Assembly: GCA_013350335.1 (NCBI GenBank) | Contig: CM023534.1 | Location: 24,261,302-24,325,301, forward strand | Direction of reading: 5' to 3' | From: Chimonanthus salicifolius | Taxonomy: Eukaryota > Streptophyta > Magnoliopsida > Laurales > Calycanthaceae | DNA length: 64,000 bases | In this document: positions 45,146 through 57,844 of the stretch, piece after piece | Position numbering within the stretch: the stretch's first letter is position 1 | Layout of the letters: the number at the start of each line of letters is the position of its first letter | Position numbers and translations under genes: made by a program | Notes under the pieces: model-generated | Database searches by the model: none | The model's input: the letters and a program-made list of their open reading frames with translations, nothing else | What the model was told of the DNA's origin: nothing

Positions 45146-48100
45146 TGTCATGCCCCGACCAGAAGGGTAGGCCCGGAACGCGACTGATTTTTTTTTTTTT
45201 TGAAAGCTAAGAAAACACAAGCATTCTAACTGGGCCGGATCAACAGTTGGGCCCAAAGGTCACACATGATCCCAACATGTGGACTCAAATATGTACCAGT
45301 AAGTCTACCCAACAAATAGACATAGAATATACACATCAAGATCACAAAAATTCCAACACTGGATTATCATTTCAAAATCATCATCAGAGTAACTACGGAT
45401 ACATGGTAGTTTTCAATACATAACATTGATACAAACTATGTACCACACCCGATACTTTATAAAAACAAAAGGTTCCAAGAACCAAAAAGCAAAGATAAGG
45501 GTATTCCCCTCAGTGGGAATCCCAAAACAATGCCGCAACTTGTCCACCCTAAGCCTGAAATAGAGGGTTCTCCTCCTCGGGTTCATCATTTGAAAGGTGA
45601 GTGGGGTGAGCTAACTAGCCCAGTGAAGGAAATATAATGGTGCAGTTAAGTAAACAACAGGTTAGCATATAACCAACAGTTGCAATAACATTTCATGCTT
45701 GAAAATAAATTCACAAAATCAAGTAATATCTCGTCATCATCTTTCCATTACTGTTGTCATCCACTGTAACCCCTATATACTATATTGACACCAATAGTAT
45801 TAAGTCCCGACACAGTCAAAATATATTCTTGCAAATACATCTCCGGTATGCACCTCAAACCGGTACTGACACACCTTGCCAGTCGCTGCCGACCCACCTG
45901 GTCCAGTAGACGTAACCGACACCTCAGCTCGGCGATGGTTCAATAGTAAAAGGTACGTGGAAGCAGTATTACATCCCATATGATCAACATCATAATATTC
46001 ATAATCATCACAAGCACTCTTACCATAGTGCATCACGTCTAGGCACATGAGTGGGTTCATCAACTTGAATCTACTCATTGCTCCAAAATCCATCTCAAGT
46101 AACAAAACCTGTTTACATCTACTGCAAAGTCAAGTTCCCTCACCATATATGTGTGGTTTCGTGGTCTCTATTCAAACAACAGACAAGTGCACAATCAATA
46201 TACATAGCATCAAATACATACACACAAGTAGTATTTCGAAATCCTACATTTTCCCAAAAATATCAAAGGTATATGGAATTGAGTCTCTTACTTGGTTTCT
46301 AACCTTTTTAAATTACATTAATCCACAGGATAATATAATAAAAAGGTGCGCAGTCCAAAACTCATATTGTCTTCTAGGCATTGACCAGATTGACTTATTG
46401 AGTTAGGTCTAGATTCTCAGGTCACTTCTCGGTTGTCTTCTGGATAGGACCATATTTGACATTTTGACTAAGGCCTCGAGGTCATTCAGCGCCCGACAAA
46501 TATAGTGTCAGACCTAGAAGTGAGATCACTCAGTGCCCGACCAATAGAGTTCGCATGGAAGTGAATACAATAGTAGATACACTATAGTAATAAGAGAAGA
46601 GGGTTAGTACAATTTTTTTTTAGTTATCAATGGGGTACTATCATCACATGCAATCAATAATAATCAAATAAGATTTACACTTAAAAACTGGGTCCCTCGG
46701 AACATGTCTCGGAACTAGGTACTGTGGCTTCGGATCATACGAACCACACCTAAACTAGTTAGTGACCTCGGATCATGGATCTGACTTCAGATCATCCGAA
46801 GATCGGGTCTTGGATCATCCGAAGTCCATCCGAACCGAAAAACAGAGAAAAACAAGTCTCGGTGGGTCTATGCACCTCAGAACATCCGAAGTGAGGTTTG
46901 GATCGTCCGAGTGGGGTTCGGTCCTTTCGAGCTCTGCTCGGATCGTCCGGCTGAGTCAAACTAGCCACGGGCGTTCTGGGCTTCGGGTAAAGCTCGGAAC
47001 GTCCGAGGGGTCCTCTCGGATAAGTCCGAAGGGCTCGGACCGTCCGAAGCTCGGCTCTCAGACCGTCCGAGAGCCGTCTTCCTCCACTGTCTGCAGTTGC
47101 AGACAGTGACGGCAGATACACTGTGAAATACGAATCCAGAAACAGTGGGTTTCCCTGATTCGGTTTCCACACCTAGCCTAGTTCGATGGACTCCTCTGGG
47201 AGTCCTCTTTCCATAGGGAGAGGTGTGGAGTTTTGAAGCTCAGTAAGCCATCCGATTTTAGCACTGAAAGCTCACGAGCACAAGAGAACCCATGGTTTTT
47301 CTTAAACTTCAAACTGGTTTTTCTTAATCAAATCAAGGCCAAAACCGATGTTTCTTGATTTTAAACTGACTGGAATCGAAAGAGGAACTACAGTGGTTAC
47401 CTTCACTAGAGTTCCTAGGTTGAAAATCCGATTTTTGAAAGAACTTCCTTCTAAGTTACGGGTGACAGAAAACTGGCAAACAGAGAAGGGATGGGTTCGG
47501 TTTCACAGAGAACAGAGAGACAGAGGAGGAAGATAGAAAATTTGCTGGGAGTTGATCTACTGTAGGGAGGGCCATTTTATAGAAAATTGGTCGGAAGAAG
47601 TGGCCGTTGACCCACTGCATGCAGCTGCATGCAGGTGCGGCTTACGTCCGCAACAGTAACCAGAGAGTTTGGGTTGGTTGTAGATCAGCCCTCCAATAGT
47701 TTCCATTTTGCAAAAAGGCCCCTCATTTGATAAATCTCGATTTTTAACTAAACATAAGATTTTGAGAACTCAAAAACTTAATCCAATGTTACGGATAGGT
47801 TGGGTTTTGAAAACCTTAATCACCATAAAAATTTGGAGATTTAACTCTCACTAAAAGCCATTGATTTAAACGAAAGTCATAATTTAACACTATTTACTTA
47901 ATTAAACAATGTTAAATAAAACAATTTAGAAACCTCATTTTGGGGTTTTAAAGAATAACTAGACCATACTTAAAATGGTCTAACATAAAATACTAGTTTT
48001 GAAATTTATCTCATTTCAAAACCATTTAAAATAATTATTACTCCCTTTCGGGCTTTTGACGGGCGGGTTTAAATACTATTTTCTGAAAATAAAATTATTT

Positions 48101-48366
48101 TAAAATCAGAAATACAAATCCTTTATTAAGGAGAATAGTATCATCTAGTAATATTCACATAACACCATAATTTATAAAAATAATAATAATAAGCGGTAAA
48201 TTACCAAAATGCCCCTCCATCTGGACGAGCTGGATCACTGAGCTTTCGAGCTCGGATTGGGCCACACGTGGGCTTTTCCTCAAATTCCTAACCTTAATTT
48301 TAGAGATTAACTGGTCAAACAAGGTTATTAAGCTAAAACACTCCTAATCTGGGGCAGGGTATTACA
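45146..48366. mobile_element. Giant solo LTR (3.2 kb) inserted in copia integrase
   Basis: The ends are TGTCATGCCCCGACC and CAGGGTATTACA. The 5-bp duplication CAAAC is perfect (45141-45145 and 48367-48371). No internal domains. Its sequence differs from the two LTRs at 21916-28461, so it is a third family with the same overall design. The integrase frame on both sides dates it as younger than the copia element. Confidence 0.9.
46680..47080 (+). repeat. Degenerate TCGGA/TCCGA repeat cluster in third giant LTR
   Basis: Repeats of CTCGGAACGTCCGAG, CGGATCATCCGAAG and similar short inverted words. Overlapping open frames on both strands here are produced by the repeat and are not proposed as genes. 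Confidence 0.8.
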
Positions 48367-48371
48367 CAAAC

Positions 48372-49040
48372 TAGGTTTCCTTCCTGTCCACAGTTCAAAA
48401 GGAGTCTTAGGAACTGACTTACTAAGAACCCAATTAAGCAAGTACATTGCGGTTCTTAATGCATACATCCACAACATAATGGGTACAATGCTATTACATA
48501 ACATACTCCTAACTATGTCTATAAGTGTGCGGTTACGCCTTTCAGCAACACCATTCTACTGAGGCTTACTGGGCATCGTGCAATTATACCGCGACTTTCT
48601 AAGTAGCCTAGCAAAAGGCCTCGGGTGTTGACCCGTTTTATCATACCTACCATAATATTCACCACCTTTATCTGACCTTATGACTTTCACCTTTCTATCT
48701 AGTTGACTTTCAACTTCAATGATAAATATCTCTATGTTGTTAACTGCTTGAGATTTAACATGCAACATATAAATATAACCATAACGCGAAAAATCATCAA
48801 TAAAGGTGATAAAATAGGTCTCTCCACCAAAAGATGGAACATCAAATGGGCCACAAATATCAGTATGGATCAACTCAAGTAGCCCTTTAGATCTTGTGGC
48901 TCCTTTCTTAGTGTGTTTGGTCTGCTTTCCCTTAATGCATTCCACACACACACCTAAATCAGTAAAATCAAGATTCGGGAGAATCCCATCTTTTACCAAT
49001 CTTTGAATTCTTTCGCAAGATATATGTCCCAAACGTTAAT
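48372..49040 (-). pseudogene. Copia integrase core
   Basis: Zinc-binding and core phrases: MGHISCERIQRLVKDG, VCVECIKGKQTKHTKKGA, LLELIHTDICGPFDVPSF, FITFIDDFSRYGYIYML, KVKVIRSDKGGEYY, and after a stop [11 protein letters not shown]. These include the catalytic D, D and E positions. The region then runs to [16 protein letters not shown], where the solo LTR enters. Confidence 0.88.
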
Positions 49041-49560
49041 AGAGGAATTTTCATTAATCAATCCATGTTTAATACAAACATTAGGATGCAGGGTTATGAC
49101 AGAATTAACAAAGGAATCACCAAGTTTTAAACAGTAAAGGCTATCAATCAATAATCCAGACCCAATAAAAGAAGGACTTTTAAACAAATTGAAGGCATTA
49201 TATCTCAATAACTATTAACATCAAGTTTGAAAATTGAAATAAGGTTTCTGGCAACAGAAGGAACATAAAGACAATCAAATAAATCTAAGTGATGGCCAGT
49301 GTCGAGGAAAAGGCGATAAATCCCGATGTCTTCAACTGACACCTTTTGTCGGTTTCCCATGTAAATGAAGACTTTATTTGAATCGATGGTCTAGGTCATA
49401 AGTATCCCTACATCGTATTAGAAACATGAGTTGTAACCCTAGAATTAAGCCATCAAGTATTAGAGGAAACTTCAGCTGAGATTAGATTCGAAGCATAAAG
49501 AAATGGAATGGTTACCTTTCTTTTCGAACCACAATCTCCTTTTATGGCAGTCTTTATGGA
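49041..49560 (-). pseudogene. Copia protease/pre-integrase region, heavily decayed
   Basis: Short fragments such as SLYCLKLGD and KHGLINENS lie upstream of the integrase in the right orientation. An intact protease motif was not found. Confidence 0.5.
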
Positions 49561-50190
49561 AATGCCCTTATTTCTTACAGACGTGGCACCTCACATTACC
49601 TATCTCCTGACTTTGAGTCCCTGAAGACGTACTGGGCTCAAATGAATTCTTTCCAGTTTTTTTAAATTTCTTGGGCTTCCATCCTCTTTTCTTACTGGGT
49701 TCTTGATGTGTTAGATGGAGTGAGTGATGTCCCATCTGCTTAAGTCTGCCCTCATCTTGAATCAGTACACTTGACAGTTCATTTACTTGCCATTTATCTT
49801 TCATAATATTGCAATTTATTTGTAATGGCCTATACTGAGGAGGCAGAGAATTCAGAATGAATTGGACAAAAAAATTATCATCAACACTTATCCCTATATT
49901 CTTCAGCTGAGCAGCAATATTTGTCATCTCCATTATGTGACTCATATATGCCACGGCTTCCATCGGTCAACCTGACCATAAGTGTCACTGCTAAGGACTT
50001 GTCTACTGTTTTGAATTTATTTTCAATATTTTGGAGGTATTCCTTAGTACATTCAGTTTTGGGTAGCGAAGTCTTGATATTATTTGCTACCGTCATGCAT
50101 ATGAACATAAGGCTGAGTCTATTTGACCTGATCCATGTTTCATAGGACTTTTTCTCAGAAGTCGTACTTGTACTTTCATGCTTATTTACA
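49561..50190 (-). pseudogene. Copia gag
   Basis: It reads YETWIRSNRLSLMFICMTV, KTECTKEYLQNIENKF, then after a frameshift near 49940 HIMEMTNIAAQLKNIGI, NFFVQFILNSLPPQYRP and KGWKP-like basic residues. A zinc knuckle CHVCKK-stop-GHFHKDC follows; the stop falls inside the knuckle. Confidence 0.85.
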
Positions 50191-51198
50191 TTACACTATG
50201 ACTTAAATTTAATTGAAACACACAAACAATCAACATTAGTAAACAATATTACCGGATCTACCTTTGGGTAATCTTATGGCATATTATTTCATTATGGTGA
50301 TTCCTAGTCACCGATAGAACTGACCAACAAAATACAAGTGATCAAATACCGCCGCCACCTTTGGGTGTCCGGATAAATACCAACCACAATTGCCCACCAA
50401 TCATCCTATCCCAATCTGTTAACGACTCAGAACGGTGCACCTTTGGGCCAACCTAATATCTCTGTGATTAGAGATCGTAATTAGCAAAGTCATTATTATC
50501 CAACACTTAGGAAGAGTATTGGACCACAGTTATATGACCTGATATCCAATTACATTCTGATTGGCCTACTTTGGTGACTAACCAAATCATATCATAATAT
50601 GATATTAGGTCAAGAATAATGGTTTTGCTCATTATTGGTTTCCCAAAAACATAAGAGGAAAACCTCTGGATTTTAAGTCCATAAGATCATAATCTTAAAA
50701 TTCATAAAATTTTAAGCTTCATAATTTTAAAAACCATAATCTATACAATTTTAAATCCGTAATTTTAAAATCTATAAACTTTAAATCTTTGAAGGGTCGT
50801 CTTCTTCCTAAAGATCCGAAAATTTTATTTATTTATTTCAAGCAATAATTGATCCTATGAACCAGGTTCTTGATGCCACATGTAATACTTAATTATAATA
50901 TCAGAGTTTATTGATTGAGAATCAACCGTACATTCATTCATCATTAAACTTAATGTTCGACATACCCGAACAACATAATCACAAGATCTGAATCGATTAA
51001 TGCTTGAAACACTAACCAATCTTAATGCGGAAATCATTAACGTAATAATTATAAGACATACCTGGATCCATTGATGAAGAAGAGTGAGATCTAATCTTCC
51101 CTTTAATATGTCAATACTTCCTGAAGTCCAAAAACATGAGAAAACACCCACCCTGGAGTTTCTGCCTCTTGCCTCCTTAATGCCCTCTCCCAATTTCG
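50191..51198 (-). other. 5' leader of the copia element
   Basis: Non-coding. On the minus strand a GTATGT donor (near 51062) follows ATGGATCCAG, suggesting a spliced leader. No primer-binding site complementary to initiator-Met tRNA is apparent next to the LTR. Confidence 0.45.
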
Positions 51199-51447
51199 TG
51201 AATAGTATTTTTAGACACTAGGTTTGGCTTAAGTTGATAGATAATTATTGAGAGAGACCCTTTTATAGGCAGAGGGAGGACCCCTAAGGCAATTATAACT
51301 TTCCATTCCTACTTCCCATCAAAATAGGAAACTAACCTCCTTTAGAACTCTCCTAAAATAGACATTCCTCATTTAAACACACTTTCCTTAATTTAATATC
51401 CTCTATGTGGAGCCCCAAATTTAATGTGAGGCATGTTTAGTTTTACA
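51199..51447 (-). repeat. 5' LTR of the copia element
   Basis: 249 bp; the counterpart of 42446-42696. Confidence 0.8.
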
Positions 51448-51976
51448 AGCCGGTCAAGTAGTGAAATTATACCAGTGCAGGTCCATACGCCCATGGTGGT
51501 TTCAGTGTGGACAAAGTTATGATATTTCTCGCAATTGTCATAGAAAGTACTTAAGCTAGAGTTCCTTGCATCACAACCCTTGCATATCCAATTCCCTTCC
51601 ATCGATGGAGACTTATTAACAGAGTCCTCTTCGCTCCAATAGACATAAATAATATGGTATATCATCTCTAAGATTGGACTCAACCAATTTGTCTCTTTCT
51701 GCTACTAACTCCAACAAATGTACGCTGCATAAAATATAAAATATCCGTCTAAGGATTTCATTTCAAATACTGAGCTAAACAGAACAAGAAAATTTATAAC
51801 ATGTGCTGCATGCATCATATATAAGAAACTGCGATTTTTACTAATACAAAAATTAGATATGCAATAAAGTTTATGGATTTTAAAATTTCGATGATTTATG
51901 GATTTTAGAATAATGGATTTTTCTCTTATGTTTTTTGGCAAATCTTAATAATTTATTGAGTTTAAATTTTTTTATC
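51448..51976 (-). repeat. Last unit of the hAT-arm/zinc-finger array
   Basis: It resumes at CCGGTCAAGTAGTGAAATT and carries the zinc-finger segment (GNWICKGCDARN, STFYDNCEKYHNF) in which the third cysteine is tyrosine. It ends abruptly in the AT-rich part before the next hAT arm would start. Confidence 0.85.
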
Positions 51977-54507
51977 AACCTTCCTCACTACACTGTCATG
52001 ACCAGTGACAGGTGCTAATCTGCATATATTTTGTGCTACCCCAAACTCCAAGGGTGTGTGCAATGTCTTAGTCCGATCCCATCTCCTTAACATGCCAATA
52101 CAAAACCAACTCATCACAACCTGCATGTTAGTCTATTTAACAAAATCCATGTTAATAATAGACATGAGATAGAAGACATTCCATTAAATTAGCATACACG
52201 CTAAATAAAATCATATCGTTTCATTGATAAACAAAATGTGCATTCAGTACATATGGTTTTGGAGAGGGCATCATGGATGCTTAGATAAAATATCAACAAT
52301 ATAGTTTTTTCAAAATATAGAACTTAGAGCATGAAAAACTATCCTAAGTTGAGCCATCTTGAGGAGGTGATGCTGGAGGGGAAGGAGATAGACATCGAGA
52401 GAGAAGATGATGCATGGCAAGATAGTCGTCATGAGCTCTTTGAGCTAAGCACGACTATCTAGTGTGTCCAACTGCTCCTCTATTTGAGACACACGTGCAT
52501 CGATTTTGCAGACAAATCGAGTCAGGGGTTGCGACACAGGTGGTTTTCCTTCACCACATTTTTGTTTTGTAGCAGGGTTTCCCAAGGAATGGGTATTACC
52601 AGACTCAGAGCAATCAATATCTTCGACATTTACCCCTTCTTCCTCATTAGAATTGTCCCCAACAGAAATCACTTCTACTTCGGTTCTTAGGTTTTGTCCA
52701 GATTGAGACCTGAGATGATACCGACAGTTGGATCCAGTCCAAGGGGCAGAGATTTTTCTGTGAGGGGTACTCTTAAGAGGAGAGCTTGATTCAGAAGTAC
52801 CATACACGAACCTAGGTAATCTCCTGAGGAAACGGGAGCTGGAATCAGTGATTTTTCCGGTGGTCGAAGACTGAGATTTAGCAGCCTCCCTTTTTTACAT
52901 GGTTGCTTGGGAATAGATGACCAAGGCTCATCCGACCACTAAATCTCACGACACCGTGACACCCTTGCTTCTTGAAGTGAGAGAAACAAAAACCCTATGG
53001 TTTTCCACTGAGATTTCTCTCTGGGAGATCTTATCGACTGATCTAGGGCATGGGAGACAAGAGGGAATCACCAGAGCTCAGTGGGAGAAGAGACGACGAT
53101 TTTGAATAATATGTCATTTTTGCAGAAAGAGACCTTTTAACTTAATCTTTCTGACTTAGCGACGGGTTGTGACCAACGATCAGTCTGTATCGACATGTCG
53201 ATAAATATCGACCTATCGCCCCTTTCAATTTTTCCCCCTTTCAGACAGTGTTCTGATTTCCAACAGTACTGACATGTTTGTTCTTCCGACTAGTCTATCG
53301 TTCGACCTGGGTTTTAAAATTTAAGGATGACTGGGTGTGTATGTGTGTGTGTGCTCGCTTGCGATGTTCATAGTTCATCAAGCTTAGCTTATACACCTTT
53401 CAATACCAGTGTAGATACATACATTCACACATGTTTTGTGCCATTAGACGATTCAGCACATCCTTGTGATGGTAAGCACAAAACATGGATTACGGATCTC
53501 TTTTCCTTGATCCAACCCAATCCAAGTACCTTGGGCACATTTAATTTACCAATCCAAACATATTGCCAAGTGTGTGATGTCATGAGATGCGGCATCTCTA
53601 GGCTTTAGCAAAGATAAGGTGTCTATGAACATAACTCATTCCACATAATGTATAACATAACGAATATTGGAATGAGATACTTAAGCACACAAATCATACA
53701 TTCATTTCACATTTTGAATACATTAATCATGCATATGGAAATGAAGTATGACGCTACCCTCACAACTCTCATGCCTGTGATCATGTTATTACCCAAAATA
53801 TGATAAACACTTTTACCAATCTTTCAAGCATACTCAATGAGGTTCATTCCTTGGAAAGAGATTGTACATAAATGGATTACAGATAAGTACATTTGATCAT
53901 TTTGATCAATACTTTTGGTAAATCATACCAAACCAAAAATCCATTTAAAGACATAGAGCATGTTTCTTTCCACAAGGGATAACTTGGAATGAAACGACTA
54001 TGTATGTGCACAACCTACATTCATTCCCAAAAGATGCACAAATCACGTGGCATATGACATGGAATGAGACAAATATAATCCACTACTAGAGTGCAAACCT
54101 ATATTTACATACAAATATCCTACACTAAATCAATCAACAATCAGACAAGTACATGGATTGAAGGTAAGATATGCATGTGATTCCACAACATGTTTCAAAT
54201 GTGACCAACAGTGGTATCCCTTCACACACTTGAACATAACATTGTGAGACTTGGAATCTAAGTCCACAATTCAGTGATGGCCTCTTATCAAATCTGGTTT
54301 TAATCTTGGGTGCCTTCCCATTTGACTTTGTAATCAAAACTCCAGATTTTGTACCATTATGTTAACCTTATTTAGGAAGCAAACGTTCTTGGTACATGGC
54401 CTCATAGGATACTTGGAGGTTGCCATCCTCACCAAGTTTCTTTAACCCATCCTCTTCTTCTCTTAGGGGATTCAACTTGGACTATTTGAATGGATGAACT
54501 TAGGCTG
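51977..54507. other. Unrecognised 2.5-kb region
   Basis: No known domain. One minus-strand frame at 52445-52900 is listed separately. A GT-rich microsatellite lies near 53334-53352. The remainder is AT-rich with no terminal repeats recognised. Confidence 0.4.
52445..52900 (-). pseudogene. Hypothetical basic/serine-rich frame with stop right after ATG
   Basis: An ATG at 52900 is followed immediately by TAA, then about 150 codons stay open (KREAAKSQSSTTGKITD, LRRLPRFVYGTSESSS, APWTGSNCRYHLRSQ, an acidic stretch, and KIDARVSQIEEQLDTLD). The composition suggests the disordered N-terminus of a transposon-encoded protein with a short coiled-coil at the end. Family unknown. Confidence 0.35.
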
Positions 54508-55535
54508 TAATAATCCAGTCCCGAACAGAGGGTTTGGGTAAATGGGTAGAATTAAAGTGTTAGTGGATTAAGGTGATGATGTGTGTGTTCGTTTGTTTTA
54601 ATTCTCCAAAAATTATTTTGTAAAGTACACCGGGACTTAGAATGTAATTAATTATCTCCCCAATTTACACACCTTCTCCTCAAATAGATTATACCATTTA
54701 ACTTTTCTCTTTGATTTATAAAATTTAAATTAAAGAGACAAAAATTTAATCATGAATTTATCAAAATTAGAAGGATAATATTAACTTCCAAAATTTCAAA
54801 AATACAATGAGGATCTAACTAAGAACCAATTAAAAAATTAGTCACAAGACAAGATGGTTTGAGTATTTAAATAAATTAGAATCATATTGGAAAAGATAAA
54901 TTTACCCAATGAAATTACCTATACCCATTACATGGTTTTACCTTTAATTTCTTTTTTTTTTTTTTTTTATGAAAATGCCTGTAGTACCCTTGCATTATAC
55001 GAATTCTACAACACCAAATTCGAAGACATGTAGCTATCCAGTAATCCCATTCTCACTATACGTTTTGCCAAATAGAAGATTTCTATCTTTGCAACTCTAA
55101 GTGGGACCTACGCTTGAAACCCATCTCCTAATCCCACTTTCGTTAGACCTCACCGACCCATATTTTCTATAACTGATGGCAACCGAGAAAACCCTAACAA
55201 ATTCCCACCGTCGTCCCTTACCTCAAATTTCCATTGTCTTTTCCTACTCTGGAAGCTGAATATGAGGTTGCACATGTAGAGAAACAGAGTACAGAAACAA
55301 AGAAAAAGATCACGGTGTTCTACAAGGTAAGGCCAAATATATATACTATCCATCTATTCTCTTTTCATGTTTCGCAATGGATACATTGACATTTGCTGAG
55401 TTTGAAAACCATATCTATTTCTTTTATATTATTTGATAACCCAAATCTTTACTTTATTATAGCACTAATAATATTGGCACCCAAACTGTACTACAACTCT
55501 TCTATGTTGGGGGATTTAATGTGTGCCTTTATTGA
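54508..55535 (+). other. Possible LTR fragment with exon-like block
   Basis: It starts TGTAATAATCCAGTCCCGAA, resembling the LTR start at 62845. At 55170-55327 a plus-strand block (phrases EAEYEVAHVEKQ, ETKKKITVFYK) ends at a GTAAGG donor. No family recognised. Confidence 0.35.
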
Positions 55536-56914
55536 TGTAACGCCCCGCCCTTTTTCACTCACTTCTTTCCGTAAAATTAGAGTCTATTTTTTTTATAAAC
55601 GGAGAGCGATAGAGAGCGGGACGTCACGACGCAAGCTAAGTCTGAACTTCCAAAGTCCGACCCTTAACTGGCCAACCCTATGTGTGCATAGACTCAATCC
55701 ATGAAAACGGTTCACACATAGCAATATAAACATGCGGAATAACAATCATAACATGCGGAAACATAATAGAACACAGTTCTATTCAATTCAGATAACAAAG
55801 TACGTCAAGTCCTTTATCATCATTATCATAACGAAATTATCCAATAAAACATCCAACCATAGCAAATTCATCTAACTTATTACAATCCGAATTCTAGATA
55901 TTCAAAATACAAGCCCGTGAGTATCTTAAACAAAATATAAACTATAATCCTCCAAGCTCATATGCCTGACCCGTTTTGCATTCATCGTTCCCCTCGTTTC
56001 CTGTATCATCCACTAGGGTAGAAGTAGGGCGTTAGTACAACGCGCCCAGTAGGTATTCCAATTAGGGTTAACACATGGGTTAGTACAAAAAATCCAGATA
56101 TAATAAATATATCAAATTCAGTTATAATAAATCATACCATACATATAAAGCATCGTATCCAAAACAGTGTATGATAATAGAGATCCAATCATACCGATAA
56201 AACCAGAAACCTTGCATGATAATAAATATCATAATCATGTCGATTCAATGACATGCCATGCTATCATATGTAATGAATCCCACCCATCACAAACTCATAG
56301 TATCCTCTTGATGGGATTCTCATCATCAAGGTATCCTTCCACGAGTGTTTTACGGACACCCCGACGGAGTGTGGATCTCTAGATATATAGTATCCTCTTG
56401 ATGGAATGCTCATCATCAAGGTCTTCATACATAGTATCCTCTTGATGGGATTCTCATCATCAAGGTATGCCCCCACGAGTGTTTTACGGAAGCCCCGACG
56501 GAGTGTGGGTCCCCGGTTACCTGTCATCCCTCCCATGCCATGCATGAGATGCAAATACCATATGCTATGCAATTATACAAAATCATAACATTTAAAGCTC
56601 ATATTTAAAACACATGCTATTTTATCAAATAAACATAGTATATAAAATCACCATTTGAAACATATCTTTTGCAATATAAATTCATTAAATCAAGATAAAA
56701 ACAATGTACATAAACCCATTGTTTCAAAGAGGCGAATCCTACCAAAGACCGCTATGTGTCCTTGCGTCTTTCGTCCGGTAACCGCTCACGATCGTAGACA
56801 CCTTGTGAGGTCCCGTTACCTTATAATATAATAGTAAATCAAAAACCAAGTCCCACTTGATTTACAACATTTAAAGTCCATTAACCAATCTTGTGGGGTT
56901 CGGCCATACTGCAT
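55536..56914. mobile_element. Truncated copy of the giant LTR family at 24548
   Basis: It begins TGTAACGCCCCGCCC and parallels the first 1.2 kb of 24548-27951 with substitutions and indels. It has a local expansion, near 56290-56470, of a block containing GTATCCTCTTGATGG (three copies). It ends inside the first GGTTCGGCCAT hairpin, where unrelated sequence starts. Confidence 0.85.
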
Positions 56915-57844
56915 GTGACTATGTTTTATGCTTTTCTTTCACTCTTTCCATGACCTTATTATTTTCATCACTAATATAATTTTCATTAAGCATGATTTTC
57001 ACTCCATTCATTCAACGGTTGTCTTTGTAATTGTTATCATTCCATTAAGTTAAATTATTTAATATGTTAAAGCTATAACTCTAGCTATCTATTTAGTTAT
57101 TTTATTTTGAGCAAAATTATTAGTAACCTAAAAGAGCAGTTACTTATTGCATGGACCCAAATATTATTCTTAACCTTGGACCGTAGAACAACCGTAGATC
57201 AAAGTTGGGGCAGCAACATGCCTTATATGTATTTAATGTAAATTGTGAAAGAGACTTAATAATCACCATATTAATAATGTTTGGAAAACTCTAAATAATC
57301 TATTTGCAGCACTTAAAGTGGAATTTGATTTGGTGTTTTTATGCAACCTATCTATTGCTTGGATGCTAGGAGACCGCGAAAATCTCAACTTTGAGGTAGG
57401 AAGTACTTTGTTGTTATTCCATAGCTTGTATTGGGTGTTATCAGTATTTTTATATCTTGATTTATTTATGATTTACATTTTTTTAAAGGCATATTGTTAT
57501 GTGTTATTATTACTATGATGTGATGATGATTTATTTGATATATCTGGTATGATTATGTGATTGGGATATTATGGCAATGAAGCTGGTGTTATCTGGTATG
57601 ATTATGAAACAACACTGATGTATGCTACTAGTGTTTGATTAAAGTGCATAGTCATTTCATCACTTAGTCCAAGTTGTTTGGTCTTTGGGTTGAGTGGTCA
57701 TGGAAGTTGAAGGTTTATCAAAAATCTCTTCCATAGGCATAAACCACTTTCTATTCACCTATTTCCTAAACATATTTATCAATGAAAACAATTAAACATT
57801 TTTCATCACAAATGGAGGTTAGGAAATGTTATGGCTTTCTCTCA
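56915..57844. other. AT-rich sequence with a short exon-like block
   Basis: At 57310-57396 a plus-strand block (phrases KVEFDLVFLCNLSIAWMLG, DRENLNFE) lies between a TTTGCAG acceptor and a GTAGGA donor. No protein family recognised. The rest has no visible gene. Confidence 0.35.

Larger units (their letters stand above)
42446..51447 (-). mobile_element. Copia retrotransposon, about 9 kb with nested solo LTR
   Basis: A minus-strand element with similar LTRs at 51199-51447 (5') and 42446-42696 (3'), starting TGTAAAACTAAACATG. A polypurine tract (GAAGTGGGAGAA) precedes the 3' LTR. Domain order is gag, pre-integrase/integrase, reverse transcriptase, RNase H, the copia order. The integrase is split by a 3.2-kb solo LTR. 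A normal initiator-Met primer site was not seen after the 5' LTR. The two flanks are not joined by a 5-bp duplication but share about 80 bp of array sequence. All coding domains are broken. Confidence 0.85.

Noticed and set aside
46762..47172. Several 70-126 codon frames on both strands
   Set aside because: By-products of the GC-rich inverted repeat cluster in the solo LTR.
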